Assembly: GCF_943193045.1 (NCBI RefSeq)
Contig: NZ_CALPCN010000008.1
Span: 1 to 64,000, forward strand
Source: Pumilibacter muris
Lineage (GTDB): Bacteria; Bacillota; Clostridia; Christensenellales; Pumilibacteraceae
DNA length: 64,000 nt
Reading direction: 5' to 3'
In this document: one piece after another, positions 25,019 through 32,943 of the stretch
How the letters are laid out: the number at the start of each line of letters is the position of its first letter
Numbering within the stretch: the first letter of the stretch is position 1
Made by a program: the position numbers and the translations under genes
Notes under the pieces: generated by a model
The model's input: only the letters and a program-made list of their open reading frames with translations
Database searches by the model: none
Told to the model about the DNA's origin: nothing

Positions 25019-26268
25019 TCTTCCGACTTTTCCTTTTCGTCGGCTTGGGCGTTCGCCCCCTCTACCGTCTGTTTAGAAACGCTTCCAACGCGTTCCGACT
25101 CGGCGGGCAAAGCCGCCGGTTCGTCGTCGGGTTCTTCTTCGTATTCGGCGTCTATACTGCGTTTAACCGCCTCTTTCTCCTGTTCGAGCCTCAATAGGTC
25201 GGCGCGAGAGAAACTTGTTGGCAAAGGCGTAAACGTTTCGCCCTCGTCTATGCTCGTAATCTTTTTAGGACGCTTTTTGGGATTGTTAAAACGTATGTTC
25301 TTGTTCTTTCTGTCGCGCTCTTCGGCGGCTTTTTCGTCGGCTTCGGTCTTTTTGTACATGCCGCGATTTTTCACCGCGCCCTCCACTTTGTCGTTAATAA
25401 ACTTATCATACGCCCAATGAGCATATACGGTCCACAAAAGGATAATATAAGCGAATCCTATAAACGCAAATATAAGCAAGCCGAAAATTGAAAGAAAACT
25501 CGGCAGCACAATCAAAAGCACTATGGGAATTGCGCTTAAAATAAGCATTATGAGGTTTGTAGGCAACAACGCTATCGCAAACAAAAAGCTGTTTTTTATA
25601 AGAGCCCACATTTTGAGTTTGTAGGTTACCGCCTGAGTGGTTAAAAAGATGAACATACTCAGCAAAAGCACGAATTGAATAACAGACACCGCTATGCCTA
25701 TTACTCGCCAAGCTATGTGAATTTCCGTCATGTTGTTATAAATGCCGACGTTCGCCATAACCAAAAACAGCGAAATTCCCGCGAACAACGACGAGAACAG
25801 GAACGGTAAAAAGTTCATTTTTATGCCGCGAAAGAAATGCCCCGCAACGCTTGTCCCCTCACCCCAAACAAGTCTGCGCATAACGTAGAACGCGCCGCTA
25901 AGCCCCACGCTCGCCACCATTATGCACGGAATAAGTACCAAATAAGTTTGAAGGTCGAACTGAAACGCCCTGCGTTGCCCCAAAGCTATAACGTCGGTAA
26001 TTATGGGATAACCTATTCCCACGTTTCCCGAATACGGCAAAAGCGAACCGTCCATTTGCTTTACCATTTGCATTATAACAACCCACGCTATTGCGGGCAA
26101 ACAGAACAACAGCACCAACAAATTGATTTTTACTATTGCGCCGAAGCGGTTGAAGAACACGTCTTTAAAAAGCTGAAACCGAGTGCCGGGCAACTTGTCG
26201 GGCGTGAAGTCGGGCAAATTGTCTTTACCCATTGTAAGTCTGTATATAAGACCTTTTTTTTGCGCCAT
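25015..26268 (-). CDS. YesL/DUF624-like membrane protein
   Basis: A 417-residue protein with about six transmembrane helices in its first 290 residues. 'FKDVFFNRFGAIVKINLLVLLFCLPAIAWVV' resembles the opening of YesL/DUF624 proteins. A long charged cytoplasmic tail (KNKNIRFNNPKKRPKKITSI, then Glu-rich) follows. AAGGAG lies before the ATG. Role unknown; it lies between the M20 hydrolase and methyltransferase genes in one operon. Confidence 0.7.
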   Translation of the reverse strand: MAQKKGLIYRLTMGKDNLPDFTPDKLPGTRFQLFKDVFFNRFGAIVKINLLVLLFCLPAIAWVVIMQMVKQMDGSLLPYSGNVGIGYPIITDVIALGQRRAFQFDLQTYLVLIPCIMVASVGLSGAFYVMRRLVWGEGTSVAGHFFRGIKMNFLPFLFSSLFAGISLFLVMANVGIYNNMTEIHIAWRVIGIAVSVIQFVLLLSMFIFLTTQAVTYKLKMWALIKNSFLFAIALLPTNLIMLILSAIPIVLLIVLPSFLSIFGLLIFAFIGFAYIILLWTVYAHWAYDKFINDKVEGAVKNRGMYKKTEADEKAAEERDRKNKNIRFNNPKKRPKKITSIDEGETFTPLPTSFSRADLLRLEQEKEAVKRSIDAEYEEEPDDEPAALPAESERVGSVSKQTVEGANAQADEKEKSEE

Positions 26269-26295
26269 TTGTTTCTCCTTTATTCTTTTAGAAAG

Positions 26296-27381
26296 CTATC
26301 GGTCGAAAATCAGCTTTTCGTATATTTCCACGCCCGTAAGAAGCGCGGTTTCGTCGAACCCGAAAGTGTCGCTGTGCAGCGGCGAAGTGTGCTTATCGTC
26401 GCGACACCCGAGCCACAGCATACAGCCGGGAATTTTTTGCAGATAAAACGCGAAATCTTCGGCGGTAAAACGGGGCTCGCATTCGAGAACGTCGGCAATC
26501 TTTCTAACTTTTGCAAGCGACGCGGGATTATTCACAAGCGGAGGATAAACCGCGTTTACCAAAACTTTGTGTTCGGTGCCGAAAAGGTTGTCGGTCTCCA
26601 CCAAACGGTTTTCTATCCGCATCATAACCGCATCGAGGTCGGCTCTGTCGAAATACCGCAAAGTGCAATACGCCTTAGCCGAATCGGCAACAATATTGCG
26701 CGCCGTTCCCCCTTCGAGTTTTCCTATATGAAAAACCGTATTTCTTGCTCGGTCGGCATTACATTCGGCGGATTTCGAATAAAAAGTTACAGCCGCTTTA
26801 AGCGCGTCGTTGCCGTCCGAAACGTTTGCGCAGTGGCAACTCTTTCCCATAAAGCTCACGTCGAATTCTGCGGTTCCCGCAAACATGGCTCCGTCGGTGG
26901 AAGCCACTTTGCCTATTTCGAGTTCGGGGCAAAGATGAAAAGCGAAAATTTCGTCTACGCCTTCGAGCGCGCCCATATCGAGCATTTTTTCGGCGCCGCC
27001 GTCGCCCTCCTCTCCGAACTGAAACACAAGCCGCACGTTTGTTTTGGGTCGGCGAACCGAAAGCATATCGGCAACGCACAAAAGCATAGCGGTGTGCCCG
27101 TCGTGCCCGCAAGCGTGCATATTGTTTCCGTCGGCTTTAAACGGGCAGTCCGATTTCTCCGTTATGGGAAGCGCGTCTATATCGCAACGAAGCGCTACGG
27201 TTACCGAGCCGTCGTCGCCTTTAACGTCGCACACAACGCCCGTGCCGTACTTGCGGAACTTGTGCTTCATTCTGCCGAGCTCGTTCGCTATAAATTCGCT
27301 CGTTTTAAACTCGCACTCGCTCAGTTCGGGAATTTTATGAAGCGCTCTTCGCACGTTTGTGAGGTAGTCGATATTTCCCAT
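26296..27381 (-). CDS. M20 family amidohydrolase
   Basis: A 361-residue zinc amidohydrolase of the N-acyl-amino-acid/hippurate hydrolase branch. The motifs are 'RRALHKIPELSECEFKT', 'ALRCDIDALPI', the metal site 'MHACGHDGHTAMLL', 'QFGEEGDGGAEKM' (catalytic Glu pair) and 'EPRFTAEDFAFYLQKIPG'. Because it faces the asd-dapA-dapB operon, an N-acetyl-diaminopimelate deacetylase role is possible, but the family is broad. ATG 27381 is chosen over an upstream codon because the family begins there. It has no ribosome binding site and a -10 box six bases away. It heads a seven-gene leftward operon. Confidence 0.85.
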   Translation of the reverse strand: MGNIDYLTNVRRALHKIPELSECEFKTSEFIANELGRMKHKFRKYGTGVVCDVKGDDGSVTVALRCDIDALPITEKSDCPFKADGNNMHACGHDGHTAMLLCVADMLSVRRPKTNVRLVFQFGEEGDGGAEKMLDMGALEGVDEIFAFHLCPELEIGKVASTDGAMFAGTAEFDVSFMGKSCHCANVSDGNDALKAAVTFYSKSAECNADRARNTVFHIGKLEGGTARNIVADSAKAYCTLRYFDRADLDAVMMRIENRLVETDNLFGTEHKVLVNAVYPPLVNNPASLAKVRKIADVLECEPRFTAEDFAFYLQKIPGCMLWLGCRDDKHTSPLHSDTFGFDETALLTGVEIYEKLIFDR

Positions 27382-27387
27382 AGTAAG

Positions 27388-27416
27388 ATTATATACTATA
27401 TCACACGATTTTTCAA
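27388..27416 (-). promoter_or_regulatory. Promoter of the M20 operon, predicted leaderless start
   Basis: TTGAAA (27416-27411), 17 bases, TATAAT (27393-27388), then CTTACT and ATG. The predicted start of transcription coincides with the start codon. Confidence 0.8.
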
Positions 27417-27455
27417 TCAAAAACGACGACAAAATGAAATAAATGTTTTAAGCGA

Positions 27456-27484
27456 TTGACTTTTATGCTCTCTTATGGTATTAT
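27456..27484 (+). promoter_or_regulatory. Promoter of the lysine-riboswitch operon
   Basis: TTGACT (27456-27461) and TATTAT (27479-27484) with a 17-base spacer lie directly upstream of the riboswitch aptamer. Confidence 0.8.
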
Positions 27485-27490
27485 ACGGGT

Positions 27491-27719
27491 GTTAATGAGG
27501 AGCGTAGAGCAAGAGTAACAAGAAGTTACCGTTACCGCAACGGGCTTGCGAAAGGGTGTCTACGCCGAAGCGAAAGCCGCTAAGCGGAAAAGGCGGCGTT
27601 CGTTGGGTGCGCGGGATAACACTACGCAACTGTCGCGGGCGAATTGCCTTGCGGAGCACATTAACCGAGTCGGATTTGCGAAAATCGTGTGTACGGCGGC
27701 GGTTATTGTGCCGCCTTTT
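27491..27719 (+). promoter_or_regulatory. Lysine riboswitch (L-box) with terminator
   Basis: The leader of asd contains the lysine aptamer core: GAGGAGCGTAGAGC (from 27497), AAGAGTAAC...AGAAGTTACC (P2 with loop motif), AAAGGGTGTCTACGCCGAAGCG (the conserved G.GTC.....GCCGAAG), TTGGGTGCG, and the closing CTTGCGGAGCAC near 27650. The expression platform GGCGGC-N9-GCCGCC-TTTT (27695-27719) is an intrinsic terminator. Bound lysine would favour termination and shut down asd-dapA-dapB. The gene content supports the call. Confidence 0.87.
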
Positions 27720-27781
27720 GTTATTTCCGAACCGAAAGTAACATACGCGAAACGCTTAACATATAAAAAAGGAGAATAAGA

Positions 27782-28777
27782 ATGAAACAGTATACTGTGG
27801 CTGTAGTAGGCGCAACCGGAATGGTGGGCAGAAAAATGCTTCAAGTGCTCGAAGAACGCAAAGTTCCCGTAATAGAACTTGTGCCTTTCGCGTCGAAAAG
27901 AAGCGCGGGCGGAAAAATAAAATTCAACGGCAAAGAATTCGAAATCGTAGAACTCACCGAAGAAAACGTGCGCGCGCGCAAGATAGACTTCGCACTCTTT
28001 TCCGCAGGCGCGTCGGTTAGCAAACAATTCGCTCCGATATTTGCCGAATGCGGCGCAGTTGTAATCGACAATTCCAGCCAGTGGCGCATGGAACCGAATA
28101 TTCCGCTCGTTGTGCCCGAAGTTAATCCTCACGCCATAAAAAAAGAAAGCGGCATCATAGCAAACCCCAACTGCTCAACAATTCAAGCGGTTGTCGCTCT
28201 CGCTCCCCTTCACCGCAAATTCGGAATAAAACGCATTGTATATTCCACCTATCAAGCGGTTTCGGGCGCGGGGTTGAGCGGCTATAACGATTTGGCGGAC
28301 GGCATAAACGGCGCGGCACCAAAAAAATTCCCGCTCCCCATTTTCGGGAACGTGCTGCCGCACATAGACGTTTTTCTTCCGAACGGCTACACAAAAGAAG
28401 AAGAAAAAATGATAAACGAAACGCGCAAAATACTCGGCGACCAAACGCTTCGCATAACCGCAACAACTGTGCGGGTACCCGTGTATTACGGACACAGCGA
28501 AAGCATAAACATAGAATTCAAAACACCCGTAACGGCAAAGCAAGTGCGCGAGGCGCTTGAAAACACGAAAGGCATAGTTGTGATGGACGACACCGAAAAA
28601 GGCGTTTACCCCACTCCGCGAGAACTTGCCGACCGCGACGAAGTTTTCGTAGGCAGAATACGCCAAGACGAAAGCGTTGAAAGCGGCGTAAACCTTTGGG
28701 TTGTTGCCGACAACATACGAAAAGGCGCCGCAACCAACGCGGTGCAAATTTTGGAACACATAATCGCAGAACGTTAA
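27782..28777 (+). CDS. asd: Aspartate-semialdehyde dehydrogenase
   Basis: A 331-residue enzyme that reduces aspartyl phosphate to aspartate semialdehyde, the branch point for lysine/diaminopimelate, threonine and methionine. NADP-binding 'VVGATGMVGRKMLQVLEER' is at the N terminus. The catalytic Cys131 lies in ANPNCSTIQ, and 'TTVRVPVYYGHSES' holds the active-site His. AAGGAG is eight bases before the ATG. First gene after the lysine riboswitch; dapA and dapB follow. Confidence 0.96.
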   Translation: MKQYTVAVVGATGMVGRKMLQVLEERKVPVIELVPFASKRSAGGKIKFNGKEFEIVELTEENVRARKIDFALFSAGASVSKQFAPIFAECGAVVIDNSSQWRMEPNIPLVVPEVNPHAIKKESGIIANPNCSTIQAVVALAPLHRKFGIKRIVYSTYQAVSGAGLSGYNDLADGINGAAPKKFPLPIFGNVLPHIDVFLPNGYTKEEEKMINETRKILGDQTLRITATTVRVPVYYGHSESINIEFKTPVTAKQVREALENTKGIVVMDDTEKGVYPTPRELADRDEVFVGRIRQDESVESGVNLWVVADNIRKGAATNAVQILEHIIAER

Positions 28778-28851
28778 ATATTAAACCGCATTCGCGGGCG
28801 TGTGCCGCGAAAAACGCGCCAAACGGCGCTATAAATTCAGGGAGGCAAACA

Positions 28852-29736
28852 ATGTCTTTATTCAACGGTTGCGGCGTGGCTCTCGTTACGCCGTTCGACA
28901 AAAACGGCAATGTGGATTTCGAAACTCTCGACTGCCTTTTAACCCACGTTATACAAGGCGGAGTGAACGCGCTGTTCGCGTGCGGAACTACGGGCGAACC
29001 GAGCACAATGACAAAAGAAGAACGCGAGGCGGTGATTTCCGCTTGCGTTAAAAAGGCTAACAAAAAAATACCCGTATTCGCGGGAAGCGGCGCCAACAAC
29101 ACCGCCGAAGCTGTGGCTTTTTCGCGCAGGTGCGAAGATTTGGGAGCGGACGGACTTTTGGTAGTTACTCCCTACTACAACAAGTGCACTCAAAACGGCG
29201 CCGTTCTGCACTATAAAGCGATTTCCGACAACGTGCATATTCCCGTTATAGCCTATAACGTTCCCACTCGAACGGGATTTAATTTGCAACCCGAAACAAT
29301 AGCCCGACTCGGCGACCTTAAAAACGTGCGAGGCATCAAAGAAGCGAGCGGCGACATAGACCAAGTTCTTGAAGTGGCAAGACTCACGGCGGGAAAAATG
29401 GATTTTTACAGCGGCGACGACAGCTTAACCGTTCCCGCTATGTCGCTCGGCGCAAAAGGCGTTATAAGCGTTGCGGCGAACGTAATTCCCAAAGAAATGA
29501 GCGAACTTACCAAGCTGTGCGAACAAAACAAATACGCCGAAGCGGCGACGCTCGGATTTAAAATAAATCCGTTCGTTAAAAAGTTGTTTTGCGAGGTGAA
29601 CCCCATTCCCTGCAAAAAAGCGTTGCAACTAATGGGAATAAACGTTGGCGCTCCCCGACTTCCGCTGACCGAACTCGAACCCGCGCACACAGAAGCGCTC
29701 GCCGACGAGATGAAAAAACTGAAACTTATTAAATAA
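28852..29736 (+). CDS. dapA: 4-hydroxy-tetrahydrodipicolinate synthase
   Basis: A 294-residue TIM-barrel enzyme that condenses pyruvate with aspartate semialdehyde. The Schiff-base Lys163 is in GIKEASGD, Tyr135 in AYNVPTRTG, and Thr46-Thr47 in CGTTGEP. GGGAGG lies before ATG 28852; an upstream in-frame codon within asd is not used. Second gene of the lysine-riboswitch operon, supplying diaminopimelate for peptidoglycan and lysine. Confidence 0.96.
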   Translation: MSLFNGCGVALVTPFDKNGNVDFETLDCLLTHVIQGGVNALFACGTTGEPSTMTKEEREAVISACVKKANKKIPVFAGSGANNTAEAVAFSRRCEDLGADGLLVVTPYYNKCTQNGAVLHYKAISDNVHIPVIAYNVPTRTGFNLQPETIARLGDLKNVRGIKEASGDIDQVLEVARLTAGKMDFYSGDDSLTVPAMSLGAKGVISVAANVIPKEMSELTKLCEQNKYAEAATLGFKINPFVKKLFCEVNPIPCKKALQLMGINVGAPRLPLTELEPAHTEALADEMKKLKLIK

Positions 29737-29821
29737 CTTTTTTATAAGCGAACTGTTGCGACAACTATTTAAGTTACAAAGCGCGCGTTTAAGAAACGCG
29801 TTACAACAAGGAGAAATTAAA

Positions 29822-30562
29822 ATGAATGTGTTCATTGTGGGCATTAGCGGAAAAATGGGAAAGGTTATTTGCGAACGCGCCGCCGAATTCGGAATATCGG
29901 TTTCGGGCGGACTCGACAGAGTTGCGGAAGGCAAGTTCCCCGTTTTCGACTCCGCAAAAGACGTAAACGTGCCCGTAGACGCCGTTATAGACTTTTCACG
30001 CCCCGAAACGCTCCCCGAAGTAATTGCGCTCGCAAAACGTTTTAATTGCCACTGCGTGCTTGCCACGACGGGATACGATAAAAAGCAAGAAGAGCAAATC
30101 GAAAAACTTTCCGAACTCGTGCCTGTGTTCAAATCCGAGAACATGAGCGTGGGAGTGAACGCGCTTTCTATGCTTGCCGAAAAAGCCGCCGAAGTTTTAA
30201 AAGATTTCGACATTGAATTAGTTGAAAAACATCATAACCAAAAAGCCGACGCGCCGAGCGGCACGGCAAAGCTTTTATGCCGAGCGATTGAGCGCGGAAT
30301 AAACTATACGCCCAACTACCTTTACGGACGCGAAGGCAATGTGGGAAAACGTAAAAAAGGTGAAATCGGTGTTCACGCTGTGCGAGGCGGCACAATCGTC
30401 GGAGAACACGAAATAGCGTTTTGCGGCGCCGACGAGGTTGTAACCCTTTCCCACTCCGCACTTTCGCGCAAAATATTTGCCGACGGCGCACTGCGTGCGG
30501 CTCTGTGGTTGTCGGGAAAGAAACCCGCAATGTACGACATGCGCGATATGCTCAACCTATAA
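29822..30562 (+). CDS. dapB: 4-hydroxy-tetrahydrodipicolinate reductase
   Basis: A 246-residue NAD(P)H-dependent reductase making tetrahydrodipicolinate. 'IVGISGKMGKVICERA' binds the nucleotide (ISGKMG in place of the usual GAxGRMG). 'ELVEKHHNQKADAPSGTA' carries the family's HHxxK and DAPSGTA substrate motifs, and 'GVHAVRGGTIVGEHEI' is also typical. AAGGAG precedes ATG 29822. Last gene of the operon, followed by a strong terminator. Confidence 0.96.
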   Translation: MNVFIVGISGKMGKVICERAAEFGISVSGGLDRVAEGKFPVFDSAKDVNVPVDAVIDFSRPETLPEVIALAKRFNCHCVLATTGYDKKQEEQIEKLSELVPVFKSENMSVGVNALSMLAEKAAEVLKDFDIELVEKHHNQKADAPSGTAKLLCRAIERGINYTPNYLYGREGNVGKRKKGEIGVHAVRGGTIVGEHEIAFCGADEVVTLSHSALSRKIFADGALRAALWLSGKKPAMYDMRDMLNL

Positions 30563-30594
30563 TAAAAAAATAAATAATAACCTCTTTCAAACAT

Positions 30595-30632
30595 AAAAAA
30601 GTTCTCGGTAAAAACAACCGAGAACTTTTTTT
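30595..30632. terminator. Bidirectional terminator after dapB
   Basis: AAAAAAGTTCTCGGT / ACCGAGAACTTTTTT around AAAAACA. It serves dapB and the convergent repeat-domain gene. Confidence 0.92.
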
Positions 30633-30642
30633 ATAAACTAAT

Positions 30643-32943
30643 TTAATTTTCCTTATCGGTATTCTCGACTTCGCCGACGTCGGCAAGCTTCCGTTCTTCG
30701 GATTCGCCTGTTTCGTCAAGCGCTGCAGCAACCTGCGCCGCCGCTTCGTCTATCTGCTCTTGCGGAATAACCATAGCCGCCGATTCGCCTTCTTTAAACT
30801 CCTCAGCTTTTTTCTTAGCTTTCTTTTTGGCGGACGCTTTGTCTTTTTGAACGCTTGGCGCGTAAGGCTCGCCTTGCACAACGCGTATCAATCCTTTGCG
30901 AACGAGCGCGTCGGTAGACTTATACGGCACAGCGTAGTCTTCGGGTTCCCTGTCGGTTTTTTCCGCTCCGAACTCTTTCATTAAGCCGTCTATAATGTGT
31001 TTAGCGTATCCCATTTTTCTGTCGCTCTTTATGCGGTACAAAAGCGGGAACTTGTTGTTCGGGTTCTTTTGCGATAAGTCTTCGCCGCGATATTTTGTGT
31101 CGGAATAAACCGACGGGTCGGCGGCAAGATAGAGACAAAGCGTTTTTCCGCGCACCGCTATGCTCGCAACGTTGTTCTTACCCACTCTGTAAGTTTCGCG
31201 CTTCCAAGTGTTTCGCACTTTCGCATCGGAATACGATAGCAAATGATTTTTAAGCTCGGAATAGCGCGATTTCAAAAGGTCGTCAGACTGAATTATGCGC
31301 GCGGTGAAACTTCGGTTGTAATGTATTCCTTTTGCCGCAGCCTCCGCCTCTTCCGCTTCGAAGTTAGGAAGCGCGTCGCCCACAATTCTAATAAGGTCTC
31401 TACGCACAAGAACTTCGGTAGACTTATAAACGGGTTTAAAGTCGGCGGCTTTGTAGTCGGAAAGTTTCTTTATTCCGCGCTCCGCCATCATAGCGTCGAT
31501 AAGTTCTTTCGCATACCCCATTCGGCGGTCGCTCTTTAATTTGAACATTAGCGGAAGTTTTGCGTTTTTGCTTTTCAGCGACAAATCTTCAACCTTGTAT
31601 TTGGTGTTTTCATACTTTTTGGGGTCGGATGCCAAAAAGAGGCAAAGCGTTTTTCCGCGCACCGTAAAGCATGCCGCGTTAGATTTTCCGACGCGGAAAG
31701 ACTCTCGGCGCCAGCTTGTGCGGCTCGTTACGCCTTTATATGCAAGCAAATAGTTTTTAAGCTCCGAATAACGCGCTTTAAGGTCGTCGTTCGACTGAAT
31801 AACGCGCGCCGAAAAACTGCGGTTATAACGCACAACGGTACCTTCGGGGGTGAGCATTTCTTCAAGCTCGTCGCCGTCTTCGTCCACCGTGAAAGTTATG
31901 TCGGAATCAAAAGCGACGGTAACGTCGTCGATTGTTTCGAACTCTTCGTCGGCGACGGTTATTCCCTCGTCGGTTTCTTCGTCTTCAACAACGATTACCG
32001 CTTCGGGTCGAGACACATCGACGCCTTCGGGAACTTCGCCGAGCACTATTATTCTAAGGTTGCCCGCCAAATACATATCGTCGCGGCTTTGTTCTTCGAG
32101 GTCGTATTCCTTAGCAACAACTTCGCCCTTAGTAGCCGCGTCCGCTTCGGCAAGTTTTTCGAAAAGATATTTCGCGTATTCGAACTTGCGCGACGAAGTG
32201 AAACGCATAAGCATAGGCGTTTTTTCAAAGCGCTTGATTGCCGACATATCTTCGCCGTGATACTTAGTTTCGGCATAGTCGGCGGGGTTCAATGCGAACG
32301 CCACGCAAAGCTTTTTCCCTCTGAACAACAACATAGCCAAAGTTTTGCGTCCTTTGTAAACGCGTTGCCCGCGAAAACTGCCTTTTATTTTAACCCCTTT
32401 ATACGCCGAAAGCTCGTTCACGAAATCGACGTAGAAATTCTTTGTTTCGGCGTCGGAATTGCGAAGTTTCGCTTCGAATCCGTAAGAATATCTAACGTAA
32501 TACCTTTTGTCGTCGTATTCCTCGCCCATAAATCCGAGCGATTCGCGCGTGCCCGGCGCCATATCTGCAACGGCGAGAATTTCCACTCCGAGCGGCTCGC
32601 TCTCGTCGTCTTCCTCGTCGTCAACCGACGCGGCTGCCGCAACGGCTACTTCGGGCGGCACAAGTTGCCCTCCCGCCTGCAATCCTGCCGCAATTTCCCA
32701 AAGCGGATATGTGCGAGCCTCCACTTCGCCGCCCGCCTTTATGTATTCGAGACGAGCCATAAGTTCCTCGCGCCGAGCTTGAAGCGAGCTGTCTTGCAAG
32801 CGGTGCACACCTCTGCGCGCGAAGATAAACGCAACAGCCGCGTTTGCGGCAATGAGAGCCGCCAAAACTACGGCAAGCGTTATCGTTACGGTTAATTGAG
32901 CGGGCGAAAATATGGAAGCGCCTATAAGAGTCAACGTTTTCAT
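30643..32943 (-). CDS. Membrane protein with three copies of an unrecognised domain
   Basis: A 766-residue protein. One transmembrane helix (about 16-42) is followed by RRG, so by the positive-inside rule the bulk is cytoplasmic. Three related domains of about 150 residues lie at 151-303, 373-523 and 543-691. Each opens 'YNRSF.ARVIQS...LK.RYSELKN.LL.Y' (first copy divergent), continues with 'GK.L.L.LA.DP..Y..TKY..EDLS' and 'KSDR.MGYAK..ID.LM', and ends 'Y.VPYKSTD.LVRKGLIR'. Acidic linkers separate them, and the C terminus is Lys-rich then acidic. I do not recognise the domain. The gene overlaps the giant surface-protein gene by four bases, so it is probably its cytoplasmic partner. Confidence 0.75.
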   Translation of the reverse strand: MKTLTLIGASIFSPAQLTVTITLAVVLAALIAANAAVAFIFARRGVHRLQDSSLQARREELMARLEYIKAGGEVEARTYPLWEIAAGLQAGGQLVPPEVAVAAAASVDDEEDDESEPLGVEILAVADMAPGTRESLGFMGEEYDDKRYYVRYSYGFEAKLRNSDAETKNFYVDFVNELSAYKGVKIKGSFRGQRVYKGRKTLAMLLFRGKKLCVAFALNPADYAETKYHGEDMSAIKRFEKTPMLMRFTSSRKFEYAKYLFEKLAEADAATKGEVVAKEYDLEEQSRDDMYLAGNLRIIVLGEVPEGVDVSRPEAVIVVEDEETDEGITVADEEFETIDDVTVAFDSDITFTVDEDGDELEEMLTPEGTVVRYNRSFSARVIQSNDDLKARYSELKNYLLAYKGVTSRTSWRRESFRVGKSNAACFTVRGKTLCLFLASDPKKYENTKYKVEDLSLKSKNAKLPLMFKLKSDRRMGYAKELIDAMMAERGIKKLSDYKAADFKPVYKSTEVLVRRDLIRIVGDALPNFEAEEAEAAAKGIHYNRSFTARIIQSDDLLKSRYSELKNHLLSYSDAKVRNTWKRETYRVGKNNVASIAVRGKTLCLYLAADPSVYSDTKYRGEDLSQKNPNNKFPLLYRIKSDRKMGYAKHIIDGLMKEFGAEKTDREPEDYAVPYKSTDALVRKGLIRVVQGEPYAPSVQKDKASAKKKAKKKAEEFKEGESAAMVIPQEQIDEAAAQVAAALDETGESEERKLADVGEVENTDKEN

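Noticed and set aside
25837-27459. 540-codon plus-strand frame opposite the YesL-like and M20 genes
   Set aside because: Both opposite genes are clear family members; this frame has low-complexity composition and no start signals.
27481-27720. Coding frames across the asd leader (27546-27779 and others)
   Set aside because: They overlap the lysine riboswitch aptamer and terminator and have no ribosome binding site.
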